From positions 310,001-374,000 of the forward strand of contig CAJTTG010000001.1 of the NCBI GenBank assembly GCA_910579185.1: a DNA stretch of 64,000 nt. The letters run 5' to 3'. The DNA comes from an uncultured Muribaculaceae bacterium. GTDB lineage: Bacteria > Bacteroidota > Bacteroidia > Bacteroidales > Muribaculaceae. The notes below the pieces were generated by a model, which was not told where the DNA came from, did no database searches, and saw only the letters and a program-made list of their open reading frames with translations. Of the stretch, positions 8,042 through 17,975 are shown in pieces. The translations under genes and the position numbers were made by a program. Every line of letters starts with the position of its first letter. Within the stretch, counting starts at the first letter, position 1.

Positions 8042-9184
8042 TTATCCCAAAACACATCCGGGTAGCTGACGGCAATTATATCTCGAGGACATAACCTCGC
8101 CGTAGGCACCGGCCGATCTCAGGGCAATAAAATCGCCTCTATGTGTTATAGGTAATAATTCAGCTGTTCCAAACACATCCGATGACTCGCAGATTGGCCC
8201 TACTACATCGTACATTGCCTTCTCCGTCGAATCCGATGATATATTCTCTATTTTGTGGTGTGCCTGATACAATGCCGGCCTGATTAGATCAGTCATACCG
8301 CCATCAACAATTAAAAATTTCTTATTGACTCCATTTTTAATAAAGAGAGTCCGGCATATAAGGGAACCACACTGTCCGGTAATCGATCTGCCAAGTTCGA
8401 AATGAAGTTCTTGACCCTCTCTCAGATCGAGGTTATCCCGGAATGTATTAAAATATTTTTGAAAATCCGGGATAGGATTTTCGTCAGGATTCTCATAATC
8501 TATCCCAAGGCCTCCACCTACATTTATTATCGGGATCGCTATTCCGGCTGCTTCAAATTGACGTTGAAAATCATTTATGCGCTCACACAATGCTACAAAT
8601 GGATCTTCAATAGTTATCTGTGAACCTATGTGGCAATGAAGCCCACGGAACTCAATCCAAGGATCTGCCACGCATCTCCTGGCTATCTCCAGAATTCTTG
8701 ATTTGTCAATCCCGAACTTATTCTCAGCAAGCCCCGTTGTGATATAGTGATGAGTATGTGCATCAATCTCAGGATTGACACGCAACGAAACTTTTGCTTT
8801 AATGCCACAGTCTTCAGCCAATGCAGAAATCACTTCGAGTTCTTCAAGTGATTCAACATTAAGGCACCCTACACCCTTTTCAAGCGCATAACGTATTTCC
8901 TTATCAGTCTTGCCTACACCGGCATAAACAATCTCGGCAGGATCAAACCCACATTCAATGGCTCTTTCAATCTCACCGCCACTAACAACATCTGCCCCGA
9001 GACCATAACTGCTTATAATACGCATAAGTTCCGGATTGCTGTTAGCCTTAACGGCATAATGAACATGGAAACCCGGATAATCCGAGTTCTCATTTATAAT
9101 CTCAAGTGTTGCACGAAGCAACGACAGATCATAATAATAAAATGGAGTTGAAATATCCTTGAAACGATCTATGGGAAACTGCAT
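8042..9184 (-). CDS. lysA: diaminopimelate decarboxylase
   Basis: LysA removes carbon dioxide from meso-diaminopimelate to make L-lysine, the last step of the pathway. The 380-residue product is a fold-III PLP enzyme: PLP lysine in VHYAVKANSNPELM near residue 47, GLHCHIGSQI near residue 184 (phosphate and ring contacts), the glycine loop NVGGGLGIDYE, and the catalytic Cys in GPICESSDVFG near residue 330, which comes from the dimer partner. It is encoded 8 bp downstream of the lysC stop on the same strand, a coherent lysine unit. The length is a little short of the 400-plus residues common elsewhere, but all motifs are intact. Confidence 0.95.
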   Translation of the reverse strand: MQFPIDRFKDISTPFYYYDLSLLRATLEIINENSDYPGFHVHYAVKANSNPELMRIISSYGLGADVVSGGEIERAIECGFDPAEIVYAGVGKTDKEIRYALEKGVGCLNVESLEELEVISALAEDCGIKAKVSLRVNPEIDAHTHHYITTGLAENKFGIDKSRILEIARRCVADPWIEFRGLHCHIGSQITIEDPFVALCERINDFQRQFEAAGIAIPIINVGGGLGIDYENPDENPIPDFQKYFNTFRDNLDLREGQELHFELGRSITGQCGSLICRTLFIKNGVNKKFLIVDGGMTDLIRPALYQAHHKIENISSDSTEKAMYDVVGPICESSDVFGTAELLPITHRGDFIALRSAGAYGEVMSSRYNCRQLPGCVLG

Positions 9185-9192
9185 AACTTTTC

Positions 9193-10509
9193 TTATTTGT
9201 CAAATAAACCTTTGCTAAGCATATTCAATGCTTTAACCTTGTCGTCTTTCTTAACAAGTAAAGATATGTTATAGTTGCTTCCTCCATAGGAGATCATTCG
9301 TACGGGAATATCTTTCAAGGCATTGACAACATCAGCTTCAAATCCACGGTTCTGCCACTCAAGATCACCGACAACACAGATTATCACCATATCACGGTCA
9401 ATTGTCACTGTGCCGTATTTCTTCAGCTCATCAACAATTGCATCCAATGATCGCTCATTATCAATCGTGACAGACACTCCGACTTCCGATGTGACAACCA
9501 TATCTATCGGAGTTTTGTAGGATTCAAAGATTTCAAACACCTTCCGCAGGAACCCATAAGCAAGCAGCATGCGGCCACTTTTAATCTTTATCGCAGTAAT
9601 ATTATCCTTAGCGGCTACAGCTTTAATCTCTCTGCTTGGCTTGGCATTATAGATCACTGTTCCCGGTGCATCCGGTGCCATTGTATTTAACAGCCTTACG
9701 GGAATATTTTTTAATTTTGCGGGAAGTACACATGTCGGATGAAGGATCTTTGCTCCGAAATAAGCGAGCTCGGCAGCCTCTTCAAAGTGTAATTGCCCGA
9801 CCGGACTCGTATTCTCGACAAAGCGCGGATCGTTATTGTGCATTCCGTCTATGTCCGTCCAGATTTCTATTTCATCGGCATCTATCGCCGCTCCTATAAG
9901 CGATGCGGTGTAGTCGCTTCCACCTCGCTGAAGATTATCAACCTCCCCGTATGCATTACGGCAAATGAAACCTTGTGTCAGGAACAAGTCTGCATCAGGA
10001 TTAGCATCGAGCATGGGGCGCAGATTCTTGCAGATATAGTCAAGATCCGGCTCTCCATCCTTATCCATTCGCATAAATTCAAGAGCAGGCAAAAGAACCA
10101 CCTTCACGCCCCGGGACTTCAGGTATAGATCCATAAGTCCGGTAGACATCTGTTCTCCACATGCCAGAACCTCTTTCTCATCAAAAACGGTAAAAGCCGG
10201 TTTATTTATATTCCGCAGGAAATCAAAATATCGGTCAACAACATCTGTGGCTTTTTCCCGGTATTCTTCAGTATCAAACAATTCGGCGATAACCGAGGTG
10301 TACTTGCTTTGAAGTGCATTTATAACCTCAGCTGCTCCGGCCGGATTCTTTTTGTACATATAGTTGGAGATTTCGACCAGAGAGTTTGTCGTACCCGACA
10401 TGGCACTGAGAACAATGATATTGCGTCCTCTGCCTGATACTAACTCTGCAACACTTTTCATCCGGAGAGCACTACCAACGGAAGTGCCGCCAAACTTCAT
10501 TACCTTCAT
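9193..10509 (-). CDS. lysC: monofunctional aspartate kinase
   Basis: Aspartokinase phosphorylates aspartate, the first step toward lysine, threonine and methionine. The 438-residue protein has the kinase signature MKFGGTSVGSALRMKS at the start, the catalytic FTVFDEKEVLACGEQMS segment, LQRGGSDYTASLIGA (substrate loop) and EIWTDIDGMHNNDPR (ATP site). It ends with paired ACT domains (IKIKSGRMLLAYGFLRKVF; VVTSEVGVSVTID), which normally bind lysine for feedback inhibition. There is no homoserine dehydrogenase part. Linkage to lysA suggests this is the lysine-branch isozyme, distinct from the ThrA-type enzyme at the right end of the window. Confidence 0.95.
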   Translation of the reverse strand: MKVMKFGGTSVGSALRMKSVAELVSGRGRNIIVLSAMSGTTNSLVEISNYMYKKNPAGAAEVINALQSKYTSVIAELFDTEEYREKATDVVDRYFDFLRNINKPAFTVFDEKEVLACGEQMSTGLMDLYLKSRGVKVVLLPALEFMRMDKDGEPDLDYICKNLRPMLDANPDADLFLTQGFICRNAYGEVDNLQRGGSDYTASLIGAAIDADEIEIWTDIDGMHNNDPRFVENTSPVGQLHFEEAAELAYFGAKILHPTCVLPAKLKNIPVRLLNTMAPDAPGTVIYNAKPSREIKAVAAKDNITAIKIKSGRMLLAYGFLRKVFEIFESYKTPIDMVVTSEVGVSVTIDNERSLDAIVDELKKYGTVTIDRDMVIICVVGDLEWQNRGFEADVVNALKDIPVRMISYGGSNYNISLLVKKDDKVKALNMLSKGLFDK

Positions 10510-10534
10510 TTGATTGCAAATTTGATTATTTATG

Positions 10535-10564
10535 CAAAATTACGCTTATTTTTTCGGATTGCAA
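10535..10564 (-). promoter_or_regulatory. promoter of lysC-lysA
   Basis: Read on the minus strand, a TTG (plus 10562-10564), a 19-bp spacer and TAATTTTG (plus 10535-10542) precede the lysC ATG by 25 bp. It matches the Bacteroidota promoter pattern and separates lysC from the upstream ftsE gene. Confidence 0.55.
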
Positions 10565-10588
10565 TATCATCATGCAATTCCATAAGCA

Positions 10589-11254
10589 TTATTTTTCCTC
10601 AATATGTTTGTCAAAGCATTTCAGCTCTCTTGCAGGATACTGTTTCACCAACGAAATATTGTGCGTCGCAACGATAACGGCGGTTCCTGATTCTGCTATC
10701 TCATGAAATCGTTTCATGATCTTTGATCCTGTCTCCGGATCAAGATTCCCGGTAGGCTCATCAGCAAGAATCAGACGCGGATGGTTAAGCATTGCTCGTG
10801 CCATAACTATACGCTGCTGTTCGCCGCCGGATAATTCCTGAGGCATCTTATAGCTTTTATTGAGCATGCCGACATCCCGAAGCACCTGTTCAAGACGTTC
10901 ACATTTCTCCGCCTTATCCTTCCATCCGGTTGCATCAAGAACGAACATCAGATTGTCGTAGACATTTCTGTCGGATAACAGACGGAAATCCTGAAAAACG
11001 ATCCCTATCTCTCTCCGTAGAAAAGGTATTTCCTTTCTCTTTATCGTGACCATGTCACGTCCGAGCACATCGGCTTTACCGGCAGCGATAGGTATTTCAG
11101 CATACAACGATTTCAGGAACGAACTTTTTCCACTCCCGACTTTGCCGGTCAGATACACCAGCTCTCCTGTGTTGACAGTCAGATTAATATTCTTCAACAC
11201 AACAATATGGTTGCGATGCAACTCTACTCCGGAATAGTTGATAAGTTGTTCCAT
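10589..11254 (-). CDS. ftsE: FtsE-like ABC transporter ATP-binding protein
   Basis: An ABC ATPase of about 221 residues resembling FtsE, which with membrane partner FtsX regulates peptidoglycan hydrolases during division. Visible motifs: Walker A GKVGSGKSSFLKSLY, Q-loop IGIVFQDFRLL, signature ELSGGEQQRIVMARAM, Walker B LILADEPTGNLDPE and H-loop VATHNIS. The QDFRLL motif and the short length favour FtsE over LolD. No ftsX lies next to it. Two ATGs (11263 and 11254) are possible; the second gives a start MEQLINYSG close to the first conserved strand. It is the last gene after clpP-clpX-recQ. Confidence 0.85.
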   Translation of the reverse strand: MEQLINYSGVELHRNHIVVLKNINLTVNTGELVYLTGKVGSGKSSFLKSLYAEIPIAAGKADVLGRDMVTIKRKEIPFLRREIGIVFQDFRLLSDRNVYDNLMFVLDATGWKDKAEKCERLEQVLRDVGMLNKSYKMPQELSGGEQQRIVMARAMLNHPRLILADEPTGNLDPETGSKIMKRFHEIAESGTAVIVATHNISLVKQYPARELKCFDKHIEEK

Positions 11255-11273
11255 AAAAATCATTTATATACGG

Positions 11274-13454
11274 TCAATAGCCCATTTCCGAGATGAATTT
11301 TATCCGCATCAGTCTGATTTCTTCTTCTGAATATTCATCGCCGAGTTCACGGAACGCTTCGTTCAGGTCGCCATGTTCGCTCGTCTTGAAATAATCAAAC
11401 ACATCCTGCTGCTGCTCTTCATCAAGAAGCTCATCAATATAATAATTGATATTGATTTTTGTTCCGGAATTGACAATTGCCTCTATATCATCCAATAATT
11501 CATCAATCTCCAATCCCTTTGAATTGGCAATCTCATCAATTGGAATCTTGCGGTCTATCGCATGAATAATGGCTATTTTGACCTTGCTCTTGTTCGCAAC
11601 AGTGCGCACAACAAGATCTTCCGGACGCTCTATCTCGTTTTCCTCAACATGCCTGCGGATAACCTTTACAAATTCCTCTCCATACCGCTTAGCCTTACCG
11701 GTACCGACACCGGATATGTTGGCAAGTTCCTCTATTGTGATAGGATAGGTCGTGGCCATGGCCTCAAGCGATGGATCCTGAAAGATAACATACGGAGGCA
11801 GTTTTACACTCTTTGCTATAGTCTTGCGCAGATCCTTCAGAATTGAATACAGCTCTGGATCTGCCGCACATCCGGCACCGCCTCTGACAACTTCAGGTTC
11901 GGCTTCTTCTGAGAATTCGTTATCCTCCACGATCTTAAATGAAACCGGGTGGTCAATAAATTTAGATCCTTTTGGCGTGAGCTTAAGTATGCCATATTGC
12001 TCAATATCTCTGTCGAGATACCCTGCGATAACTGCCTGACGGATCACGGCATTGAGATGGCGTGCATCAGTTTTGGCTATACACCCGAAAACGTCAAGGT
12101 CTTCGTGGTTGTATGATTTTACATCTGCCGTCACTCTTCCACGTACGACATCTATAATATGATCAGCTTTAAATTTCTCTTTTAGCGCACTTACGGTTTC
12201 AAGAATTGCGCACAAATCATCTTTCGCTTCCACTTTTTGCTTTGGTTTCAAACAATTGTCACAATTTCCACAGTTGTCAACTTCATATTTCTCTCCAAAA
12301 TAATGTAGCAATGACATGCGTCGGCACACACTCGATTCAGCATAAGCTGCCGTCTCAAGCAACAGCTGCCGACCGATTTCCTGTTCTGCTACCGGTTTAT
12401 TTTGGATAAATTTCTCCATCTTCTGAAGATCCTTTGCCGCATAGAATGTTATGCAGATGCCTTCGCCTCCATCACGTCCTGCCCTGCCGGTCTCTTGATA
12501 ATATCCCTCAAGTGATTTCGGCATGTCGTAATGGATCACGAATCTAACGTCGGGCTTATCTATACCCATGCCGAATGCAATCGTGGCAACGATGACATCA
12601 ACCTTCTCATACAGGAAGGCATCCTGATTCTCAGATCGCGTCGCCCCATCCATTCCGGCATGATATGGAAGTGCCTTGATATCATTGACGATCAGAAGCT
12701 GAGCAAGTTCCTCCACTTTCTTTCTGCTCAAGCAATAGATAATGCCGGACTTTCCTTCCATTCCCTTCACGAACTTTATTATATCCTTATCTATCTGAGC
12801 CGTTTTAGGGCGGATCTCATAATATAAGTTCGTTCGGTTGAACGAGGATTTGAACACGTTGGCATCGAGCATCCCGAGATTCTTCTGTATATCATGTTGA
12901 ACCTTTGGGGTCGCTGTCGCCGTCAAGGCTATCAATGGACGTTGTCCTATTTCATTTATAATAGGTCGTATCCGGCGATACTCCGGCCTGAAATCATGTC
13001 CCCATTCCGATATGCAGTGTGCTTCATCAACTGCATAAAAAGAAATTGGAACATTCTTCAGGAATTCAACATACTCATCTTTAGTCAATGATTCCGGCGC
13101 TACATATAGCAATTTGGTGACGCCGGAAAGGATATCAGCCTTCACTTTATCGACCGCTGATTTATTTAATGATGAGTTAAGGAAATGGGCAATACCGTCG
13201 TTTTCGCTGAAATTACGCATTGCATCCACCTGGTTCTTCATTAAGGCGATAAGTGGGGATATGACTATGGCCGTACCATTCATCAAAAGAGATGGCAACT
13301 GATAGCACAAAGATTTGCCACCTCCGGTGGGCATAAGTACGAATGTGTCATTGCCATCTATTAGACTCTGTATAATGGCTTCCTGATTACCTTTAAAGGT
13401 ATCAAATCCAAAATACTTCTTCAAGGCATCAGTGAGCTTTTTGTTCGTGGCCAT
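11274..13454 (-). CDS. recQ: ATP-dependent DNA helicase RecQ
   Basis: RecQ is a 3'-5' helicase that processes recombination and stalled-fork intermediates. The 726-residue protein has all expected parts: helicase motif I LMPTGGGKSLCYQLP, motif II AVDEAHCISEWGHDFRPEYR, motif VI region YQETGRAGRDG, a zinc-binding Cys cluster (CRRMSLLHYFGE then CGNCDNC), a winged-helix RQC region, and an HRDC domain around residues 530-600 (PPYVIFQDPSLEAMA, ISGVGTGKAKRYG). An acidic tail of more than 100 residues after the HRDC domain is an extension relative to the E. coli enzyme and seems to be usual for Bacteroidota. It lies 45 bp downstream of clpX. Confidence 0.95.
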   Translation of the reverse strand: MATNKKLTDALKKYFGFDTFKGNQEAIIQSLIDGNDTFVLMPTGGGKSLCYQLPSLLMNGTAIVISPLIALMKNQVDAMRNFSENDGIAHFLNSSLNKSAVDKVKADILSGVTKLLYVAPESLTKDEYVEFLKNVPISFYAVDEAHCISEWGHDFRPEYRRIRPIINEIGQRPLIALTATATPKVQHDIQKNLGMLDANVFKSSFNRTNLYYEIRPKTAQIDKDIIKFVKGMEGKSGIIYCLSRKKVEELAQLLIVNDIKALPYHAGMDGATRSENQDAFLYEKVDVIVATIAFGMGIDKPDVRFVIHYDMPKSLEGYYQETGRAGRDGGEGICITFYAAKDLQKMEKFIQNKPVAEQEIGRQLLLETAAYAESSVCRRMSLLHYFGEKYEVDNCGNCDNCLKPKQKVEAKDDLCAILETVSALKEKFKADHIIDVVRGRVTADVKSYNHEDLDVFGCIAKTDARHLNAVIRQAVIAGYLDRDIEQYGILKLTPKGSKFIDHPVSFKIVEDNEFSEEAEPEVVRGGAGCAADPELYSILKDLRKTIAKSVKLPPYVIFQDPSLEAMATTYPITIEELANISGVGTGKAKRYGEEFVKVIRRHVEENEIERPEDLVVRTVANKSKVKIAIIHAIDRKIPIDEIANSKGLEIDELLDDIEAIVNSGTKININYYIDELLDEEQQQDVFDYFKTSEHGDLNEAFRELGDEYSEEEIRLMRIKFISEMGY

Positions 13455-13499
13455 AGGGAGAAAGAGAGTTTTTCTGAATTAATGTGACAATCTGATTTA

Positions 13500-14762
13500 T
13501 TAATTGGTCACTTCAAAGTTTGCTTCCTGTAACTTTCTCAGGGCATACTCATCCGTAACAATAAATTCTTTTATATCCGTTGATGGAGTGTCAAACATGG
13601 CATCCATCATAATTGTTTCTACAATAGACCGAAGTCCTCGTGCCCCGAGCTTATACTCGATAGCTTTATCCACAATCAGGTCAAGAGCCTCGGGAGCAAA
13701 TGAGAGTTTCACGCCATCCATATCAAACAGCTTGATATATTGGCGGACTATAGCGTTCTTGGGTTCTGTCAGCACTCGTCTGAGGGCATCCCTGTCAAGC
13801 GGCTCAAGATGCGTCAGCACAGGCAGACGACCGATAATTTCCGGTATCAGACCGAATGATTTCAGATCCTGAGGAGCGACGTATTGCAGAAAGTTATTCC
13901 GGTCAACGCCCTTTCGTGCCGTGTTACTGTAGCCAACGGTGTGTGAGTTGAGGCGTTGCGCAATCTTGCGCTCTATACCATCAAAAGCACCGCCGCAGAT
14001 AAACAGGATATTTTTTGTATCAACAGGGATCATTCGTTGCTCGGGATGCTTACGGCCACCTTGCGGCGGAACATTGACAATCGAGCCCTCCAATAATTTC
14101 AAGAGGCCCTGCTGGACGCCTTCTCCGCTGACATCTCGTGTGATCGATGGATTGTCACCCTTTCTTGCAATCTTGTCAATCTCATCTATGAAAACGATGC
14201 CACGCTCGGCCTTTTCCACATCATAGTCCGCAGCCTGTAACAAACGCGTCAACAGACTCTCAATATCTTCACCGACATATCCGGCCTGTGTGAGAACAGT
14301 TGCATCCACAATGGTGAACGGGACATCAAGTAGGCGCGCTATTGTTTTTGCCAACAATGTCTTGCCGGTTCCGGTCGGGCCCACAAGGATGATATTGCTC
14401 TTTTCAATATCAACATCATCGTCCTTAGTCTGATTAAGACGTTTATAATGATTGTACACCGCGACAGAAAGGAATCGTTTTGCCGCATCCTGTCCAATCA
14501 CATAACTGTCAAGAAACTCACAGATCTCTTTCGGCTTCGGTACGCTCTGCAAATCGAATCCTGCCGCGGATCCCTGTTTGAGACCTCTCTTCTGTTCCTG
14601 TCGGAACTCCTCGACAGCATCATGGATATGATCCACACATGATGAGCATATATAGCATGATCCGAATGCTCCCGGGATCATAACCTCTGAACTGTCGGCC
14701 GGTTCACCACAGAAAGAACATCTGACAATATTCTGGTTATCTTCGTTTTTCTTCTTTGCCAT
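13500..14762 (-). CDS. clpX: ATP-dependent Clp protease ATP-binding subunit ClpX
   Basis: ClpX is the hexameric unfoldase that feeds tagged substrates to ClpP. The 420-residue protein has an N-terminal C4 zinc finger (CSFCGEPAD and CYICSSCVDH), Walker A VGPTGTGKTLLAKTIAR near residue 120, Walker B GIVFIDEIDKIAR, a pore loop GYVGEDIES, sensor 2 GARGLRSI and the ClpP-docking IGF-like region in the large domain. It lies 25 bp downstream of clpP and is co-transcribed with it. Trigger factor, which often precedes clpP, is not present here. Confidence 0.97.
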   Translation of the reverse strand: MAKKKNEDNQNIVRCSFCGEPADSSEVMIPGAFGSCYICSSCVDHIHDAVEEFRQEQKRGLKQGSAAGFDLQSVPKPKEICEFLDSYVIGQDAAKRFLSVAVYNHYKRLNQTKDDDVDIEKSNIILVGPTGTGKTLLAKTIARLLDVPFTIVDATVLTQAGYVGEDIESLLTRLLQAADYDVEKAERGIVFIDEIDKIARKGDNPSITRDVSGEGVQQGLLKLLEGSIVNVPPQGGRKHPEQRMIPVDTKNILFICGGAFDGIERKIAQRLNSHTVGYSNTARKGVDRNNFLQYVAPQDLKSFGLIPEIIGRLPVLTHLEPLDRDALRRVLTEPKNAIVRQYIKLFDMDGVKLSFAPEALDLIVDKAIEYKLGARGLRSIVETIMMDAMFDTPSTDIKEFIVTDEYALRKLQEANFEVTN

Positions 14763-14787
14763 AATTTACTGCATGAAGATATGCAAA

Positions 14788-15468
14788 TCAATGCTTCGCA
14801 CGAATCAGAACATCATCAATCATACCATACTCTTTGGCTTCCTGAGATGTCATCCAATAATCGCGGTCGGAATCCCGCTCAACTTTCTCAAAAGGCTGAC
14901 CTGAATGATCGGCAATGATCGTGTACAGTTCTTTCTTCAGTTTCTGTATCTCCCGGGCCGTGATCTCAATATCCGAAGCCTGACCCTGCGCTCCACCCAT
15001 CGGCTGATGGATCATAACTCTGGAATGGCGCAGAGCAAATCTCTTACCTTGAGCTCCTGCAACAAGAAGTACAGCAGCCATTGATGCAGCCATACCGGTA
15101 CAGATTGTCGAAACATCACTGGAAATATACTGCATAGTGTCATAAATGCCCAGACCGGCATAGACCGATCCACCGGGAGAGTTGATATATATGCTCACGT
15201 CCTTACCGGGATCCGTTGAGTCAAGATAGAGCAATTGAGCCTGAATCACATTGGCTGTATAGTCATTTACATCAGTGCCTAAAAAGATAACGCGATCCAT
15301 CATCAAACGCGAGAAAACATCCATCTGAGCTACATTCAGCTGGCGTTCTTCTATGATCGTAGGAGATATGTAGCTGGATGTAATCGTCGATGCATACTGA
15401 TCCAATGCAAGACCATTCATGCCGAGATGCTTAACCGCATAATCTCTAAAGTCATTTTCTAATTTCAT
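14788..15468 (-). CDS. clpP: ATP-dependent Clp protease proteolytic subunit ClpP
   Basis: ClpP is the barrel-shaped serine peptidase that degrades proteins delivered by ClpX. The 226-residue protein shows the handle region IYINSPGGSVYAGLGIYD, the nucleophile Ser in GMAASMAAVLLVAG near residue 130, His in RVMIHQPMGGAQGQ near residue 154, and the Asp in ERDSDRDYWMTSQEA near residue 203. Its N-terminus of about 30 residues before the mature core may be a cleaved propeptide. It is the first gene of the clpP-clpX-recQ-ftsE unit. Confidence 0.97.
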   Translation of the reverse strand: MKLENDFRDYAVKHLGMNGLALDQYASTITSSYISPTIIEERQLNVAQMDVFSRLMMDRVIFLGTDVNDYTANVIQAQLLYLDSTDPGKDVSIYINSPGGSVYAGLGIYDTMQYISSDVSTICTGMAASMAAVLLVAGAQGKRFALRHSRVMIHQPMGGAQGQASDIEITAREIQKLKKELYTIIADHSGQPFEKVERDSDRDYWMTSQEAKEYGMIDDVLIRAKH

Positions 15469-15503
15469 ATTTCAGTATCTATTGGAATAATGATTTTCTA
15501 ATT

Positions 15504-15534
15504 CAAAATTACGTTTTTTTTATCAAACACACAA
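15504..15534 (-). promoter_or_regulatory. promoter of the clpP operon
   Basis: On the minus strand TTG (plus 15532-15534), a 20-bp spacer and TAATTTTG (plus 15504-15511) precede the clpP ATG by 35 bp, matching the Bacteroidota consensus. Confidence 0.55.
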
Positions 15535-15582
15535 GGATCATGATGTTTTTTACCATTGATGCAATTGTCAATTGGCTTCAGT

Positions 15583-17823
15583 TCACTTATACCACACAAT
15601 ACCTGGTTCAGACGTCATCTCAAACTCAAGCACTGCCCCATCCATGATCTGATCATGTGTTATACTGCTCTTGTTCAGCTTTTCACCATTGAGCTTTACA
15701 GACTTGACATATTTATTCGTCTTGGAAACCTGCGGAGCAAGAATTTTCAGCTGCTTACCGTTGCTGAGATCAAGCGTCAGGCTTTTGAACAACGGCGTTC
15801 CAATTTCATAAACACCACTCACCGGATTGACAGGATACAATCCCATTGCCGAGAACACATACCATGCCGACATTTGCCCCAGATCTTCATTTCCGCACAA
15901 TCCGGCAGGAGTATTGGTATAGAAATCATCCATAACCTTTCGGGCATATTCTGCTGTTTTCCATGGCTGATCGACAAAGTTATACAGATAGATCACATGG
16001 TGTCCGGGCTCATTGCCGTGAGCATATTGACCGATCATTCCGGTAGAGAATATCGGGAGCTCATGCCCCGGCTGTCCGGTATACGTGAACATGCTGTCAA
16101 GACGCTGAGTGAATCTTTCTTTTCCACCGATCAGATCGATTAGCGCCGGAATGTCATGCTGTACCGACCAGAAGTATTGCCAACCATTACTTTCGGATAT
16201 ATGGGCGGTATAATCGTCCGGACAGAAATCAGGCTGCCAGTTGCCCTGATCGTCTTTCGGACGCATGAATCCGGTTGCCGGATCAAATACATTTCGGAAA
16301 TTTTCCGACCGTTTATAAAACTCATCGGCAATTTCCTTACGTCCCATTTTATCAGCCATCACCGCTATGCAGTAATCATCAAACGCATATTCCAGGGTAC
16401 GTGAAAGTGACCAATTCTCTGAGTTATATTTATCAACCACATTATAAGGCACAAAACCGAGTTTTTTATATAGGCCGATACCACGGTATTCATCAATATT
16501 AGCTGTTGCCACACATGCATCCAAGGCCTTTTGTGCATCAAAATCACCAATTCCCTTCAGATACGCATCAACTATAACCGGCACTGCATGATACCCCAAC
16601 ATCATGTCAGTCTCACCGCCCTGGAAATTCCACACGGGCAGTCGACCATTCTGATCATAAAATGCGAGGAACGACTTGATCATGTCGTTTGTGCGCTCAG
16701 GCTCAGTCAAAGTATATAGCGGATGGGATGCTCGGAATGTATCCCACAACGAGAATGTAGAATAATTAGTCCATCCATCAGCCTTGTGGATTTGTTTATC
16801 CGGACCACGATAACGGCCATCCACATCGCCATATATTGTCGGAGCGATCATCTGATGGTACAATGCCGTATAAAACGTCACAATATCATCCTGGCTGTCG
16901 CTTTCAACTTTGAACTTACCAAGTTCTGCATTCCACGCATTTCGGGTTCTTGCCAAAGCTCCATCAAAGTCATCAGAAGGCATCTCCGCCGCGAGGTTTG
17001 CCGCCGCGCCATCCTCACTAACCGCCGATATGGCTGTCGACACAACGATCTGCTCACCGGGAGTAGTAGTGAAATCAAACCTTGCCACCATACCCTTTGC
17101 TCCTTTGACACTGCTCTCAACCGATGTGGAGTCTATTGTGACCGATTTCCATGGTTTTGAGAATCTCGAGCGGAAGAAAAGACGCTGATCGCGCGCCCAT
17201 CCCGTAGAGAAACGATAGCCTTCAACAGTGCATGAATCCACGACCCGTATCTCAGAATCAACCGTAGCATCCCAGTTCGTGGCCTTTAAAAGATTCAGAA
17301 AAACGGCGGCATCTCCCCCGGGGAATGTATAACGCTGAACCCCTACACGCTCTGTTGCGGTCAGTTCAACATCAATATTGTAATCGGTCAAATTCACCCG
17401 ATAATAACCGGCGGAGGCATCTTCATCATCATGTGAGAACTTCGAATGAATGCCAAGTGGCTGCTCAGCCTCATTATAGGGCAATGTCACAGGCATAAAG
17501 GAGATATCATACAGATCCCCTGCACCGGTTCCCGATAAATGCGTATGGCTGAACCCAGCGATTGTGCTGTCCGGATAAAAATAACCTGCAATACGATCCC
17601 AGCCCGGCAACCCATTATCCGGACTAAGCTGAACCATGCCGAACGGAGCTTGCGCACCCGGATAAGTATTCCCGGTAAAATCCGTACCAATCATTGGATT
17701 GACAAGCGATGCATAATCCGTGGTGTCCGCATTTGAAGCTTGAGAAGAACCGGCTGAACTGCACGAAGACACACACACAGCGAATACTCCGGCCGACGCA
17801 ATAAGGGCAAAATGTCTGATCAT
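15583..17823 (-). CDS. GH92 alpha-mannosidase lipoprotein
   Basis: A 746-residue glycoside hydrolase family 92 enzyme, a calcium-dependent exo-alpha-mannosidase family common in gut Bacteroidota that trims host or yeast mannans. The signal peptide ends VCVSSC, a lipobox, so the enzyme is membrane anchored. Family landmarks: YASLVNPMIGTD at the mature start, PGAQAPFGMVQLSPDNG, FSHTHLSGTGAGDLYD, SLWDTFRASHPLYTL, HISESNGWQYFWSVQHD, GNEPGHHVIYLYN and GNEDLGQMSAWYVFSAMGLY, which include the acid and base carboxylates. GNEDxGQ rather than GNDDxGQ may reflect linkage preference, possibly alpha-1,2. No SusC/SusD pair or other glycosidase is adjacent, so it is not part of a visible polysaccharide locus. 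Confidence 0.93.
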   Translation of the reverse strand: MIRHFALIASAGVFAVCVSSCSSAGSSQASNADTTDYASLVNPMIGTDFTGNTYPGAQAPFGMVQLSPDNGLPGWDRIAGYFYPDSTIAGFSHTHLSGTGAGDLYDISFMPVTLPYNEAEQPLGIHSKFSHDDEDASAGYYRVNLTDYNIDVELTATERVGVQRYTFPGGDAAVFLNLLKATNWDATVDSEIRVVDSCTVEGYRFSTGWARDQRLFFRSRFSKPWKSVTIDSTSVESSVKGAKGMVARFDFTTTPGEQIVVSTAISAVSEDGAAANLAAEMPSDDFDGALARTRNAWNAELGKFKVESDSQDDIVTFYTALYHQMIAPTIYGDVDGRYRGPDKQIHKADGWTNYSTFSLWDTFRASHPLYTLTEPERTNDMIKSFLAFYDQNGRLPVWNFQGGETDMMLGYHAVPVIVDAYLKGIGDFDAQKALDACVATANIDEYRGIGLYKKLGFVPYNVVDKYNSENWSLSRTLEYAFDDYCIAVMADKMGRKEIADEFYKRSENFRNVFDPATGFMRPKDDQGNWQPDFCPDDYTAHISESNGWQYFWSVQHDIPALIDLIGGKERFTQRLDSMFTYTGQPGHELPIFSTGMIGQYAHGNEPGHHVIYLYNFVDQPWKTAEYARKVMDDFYTNTPAGLCGNEDLGQMSAWYVFSAMGLYPVNPVSGVYEIGTPLFKSLTLDLSNGKQLKILAPQVSKTNKYVKSVKLNGEKLNKSSITHDQIMDGAVLEFEMTSEPGIVWYK

Positions 17824-17891
17824 TGTGATTTCAAGGTAGATTAGTTACAATTCAATTTGTTCGCAAAACAGCATTGTAATGCAAACTATCA

Positions 17892-17922
17892 CAAAGATAC
17901 AAATAAATGCGGTCATTTGCAA
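17892..17922 (-). promoter_or_regulatory. promoter of the GH92 gene
   Basis: On the minus strand a TTG (plus 17920-17922), a 20-bp spacer and TATCTTTG (plus 17892-17899) lie about 70 bp upstream of the GH92 ATG. This places the GH92 gene under its own promoter rather than that of nadE. Confidence 0.5.
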
Positions 17923-17975
17923 CCGGATCAACGTATTTTTCTCCGCCGATCAACAATCGAAAACCATAAGGATTG

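Noticed and set aside
15556..16143. 195-residue open frame opposite the 3' end of the GH92 gene
   Set aside because: It is antisense to a clearly coding GH92 region, lacks any recognisable domain and starts without a suitable promoter. It is a shadow of the codon bias of the real gene.
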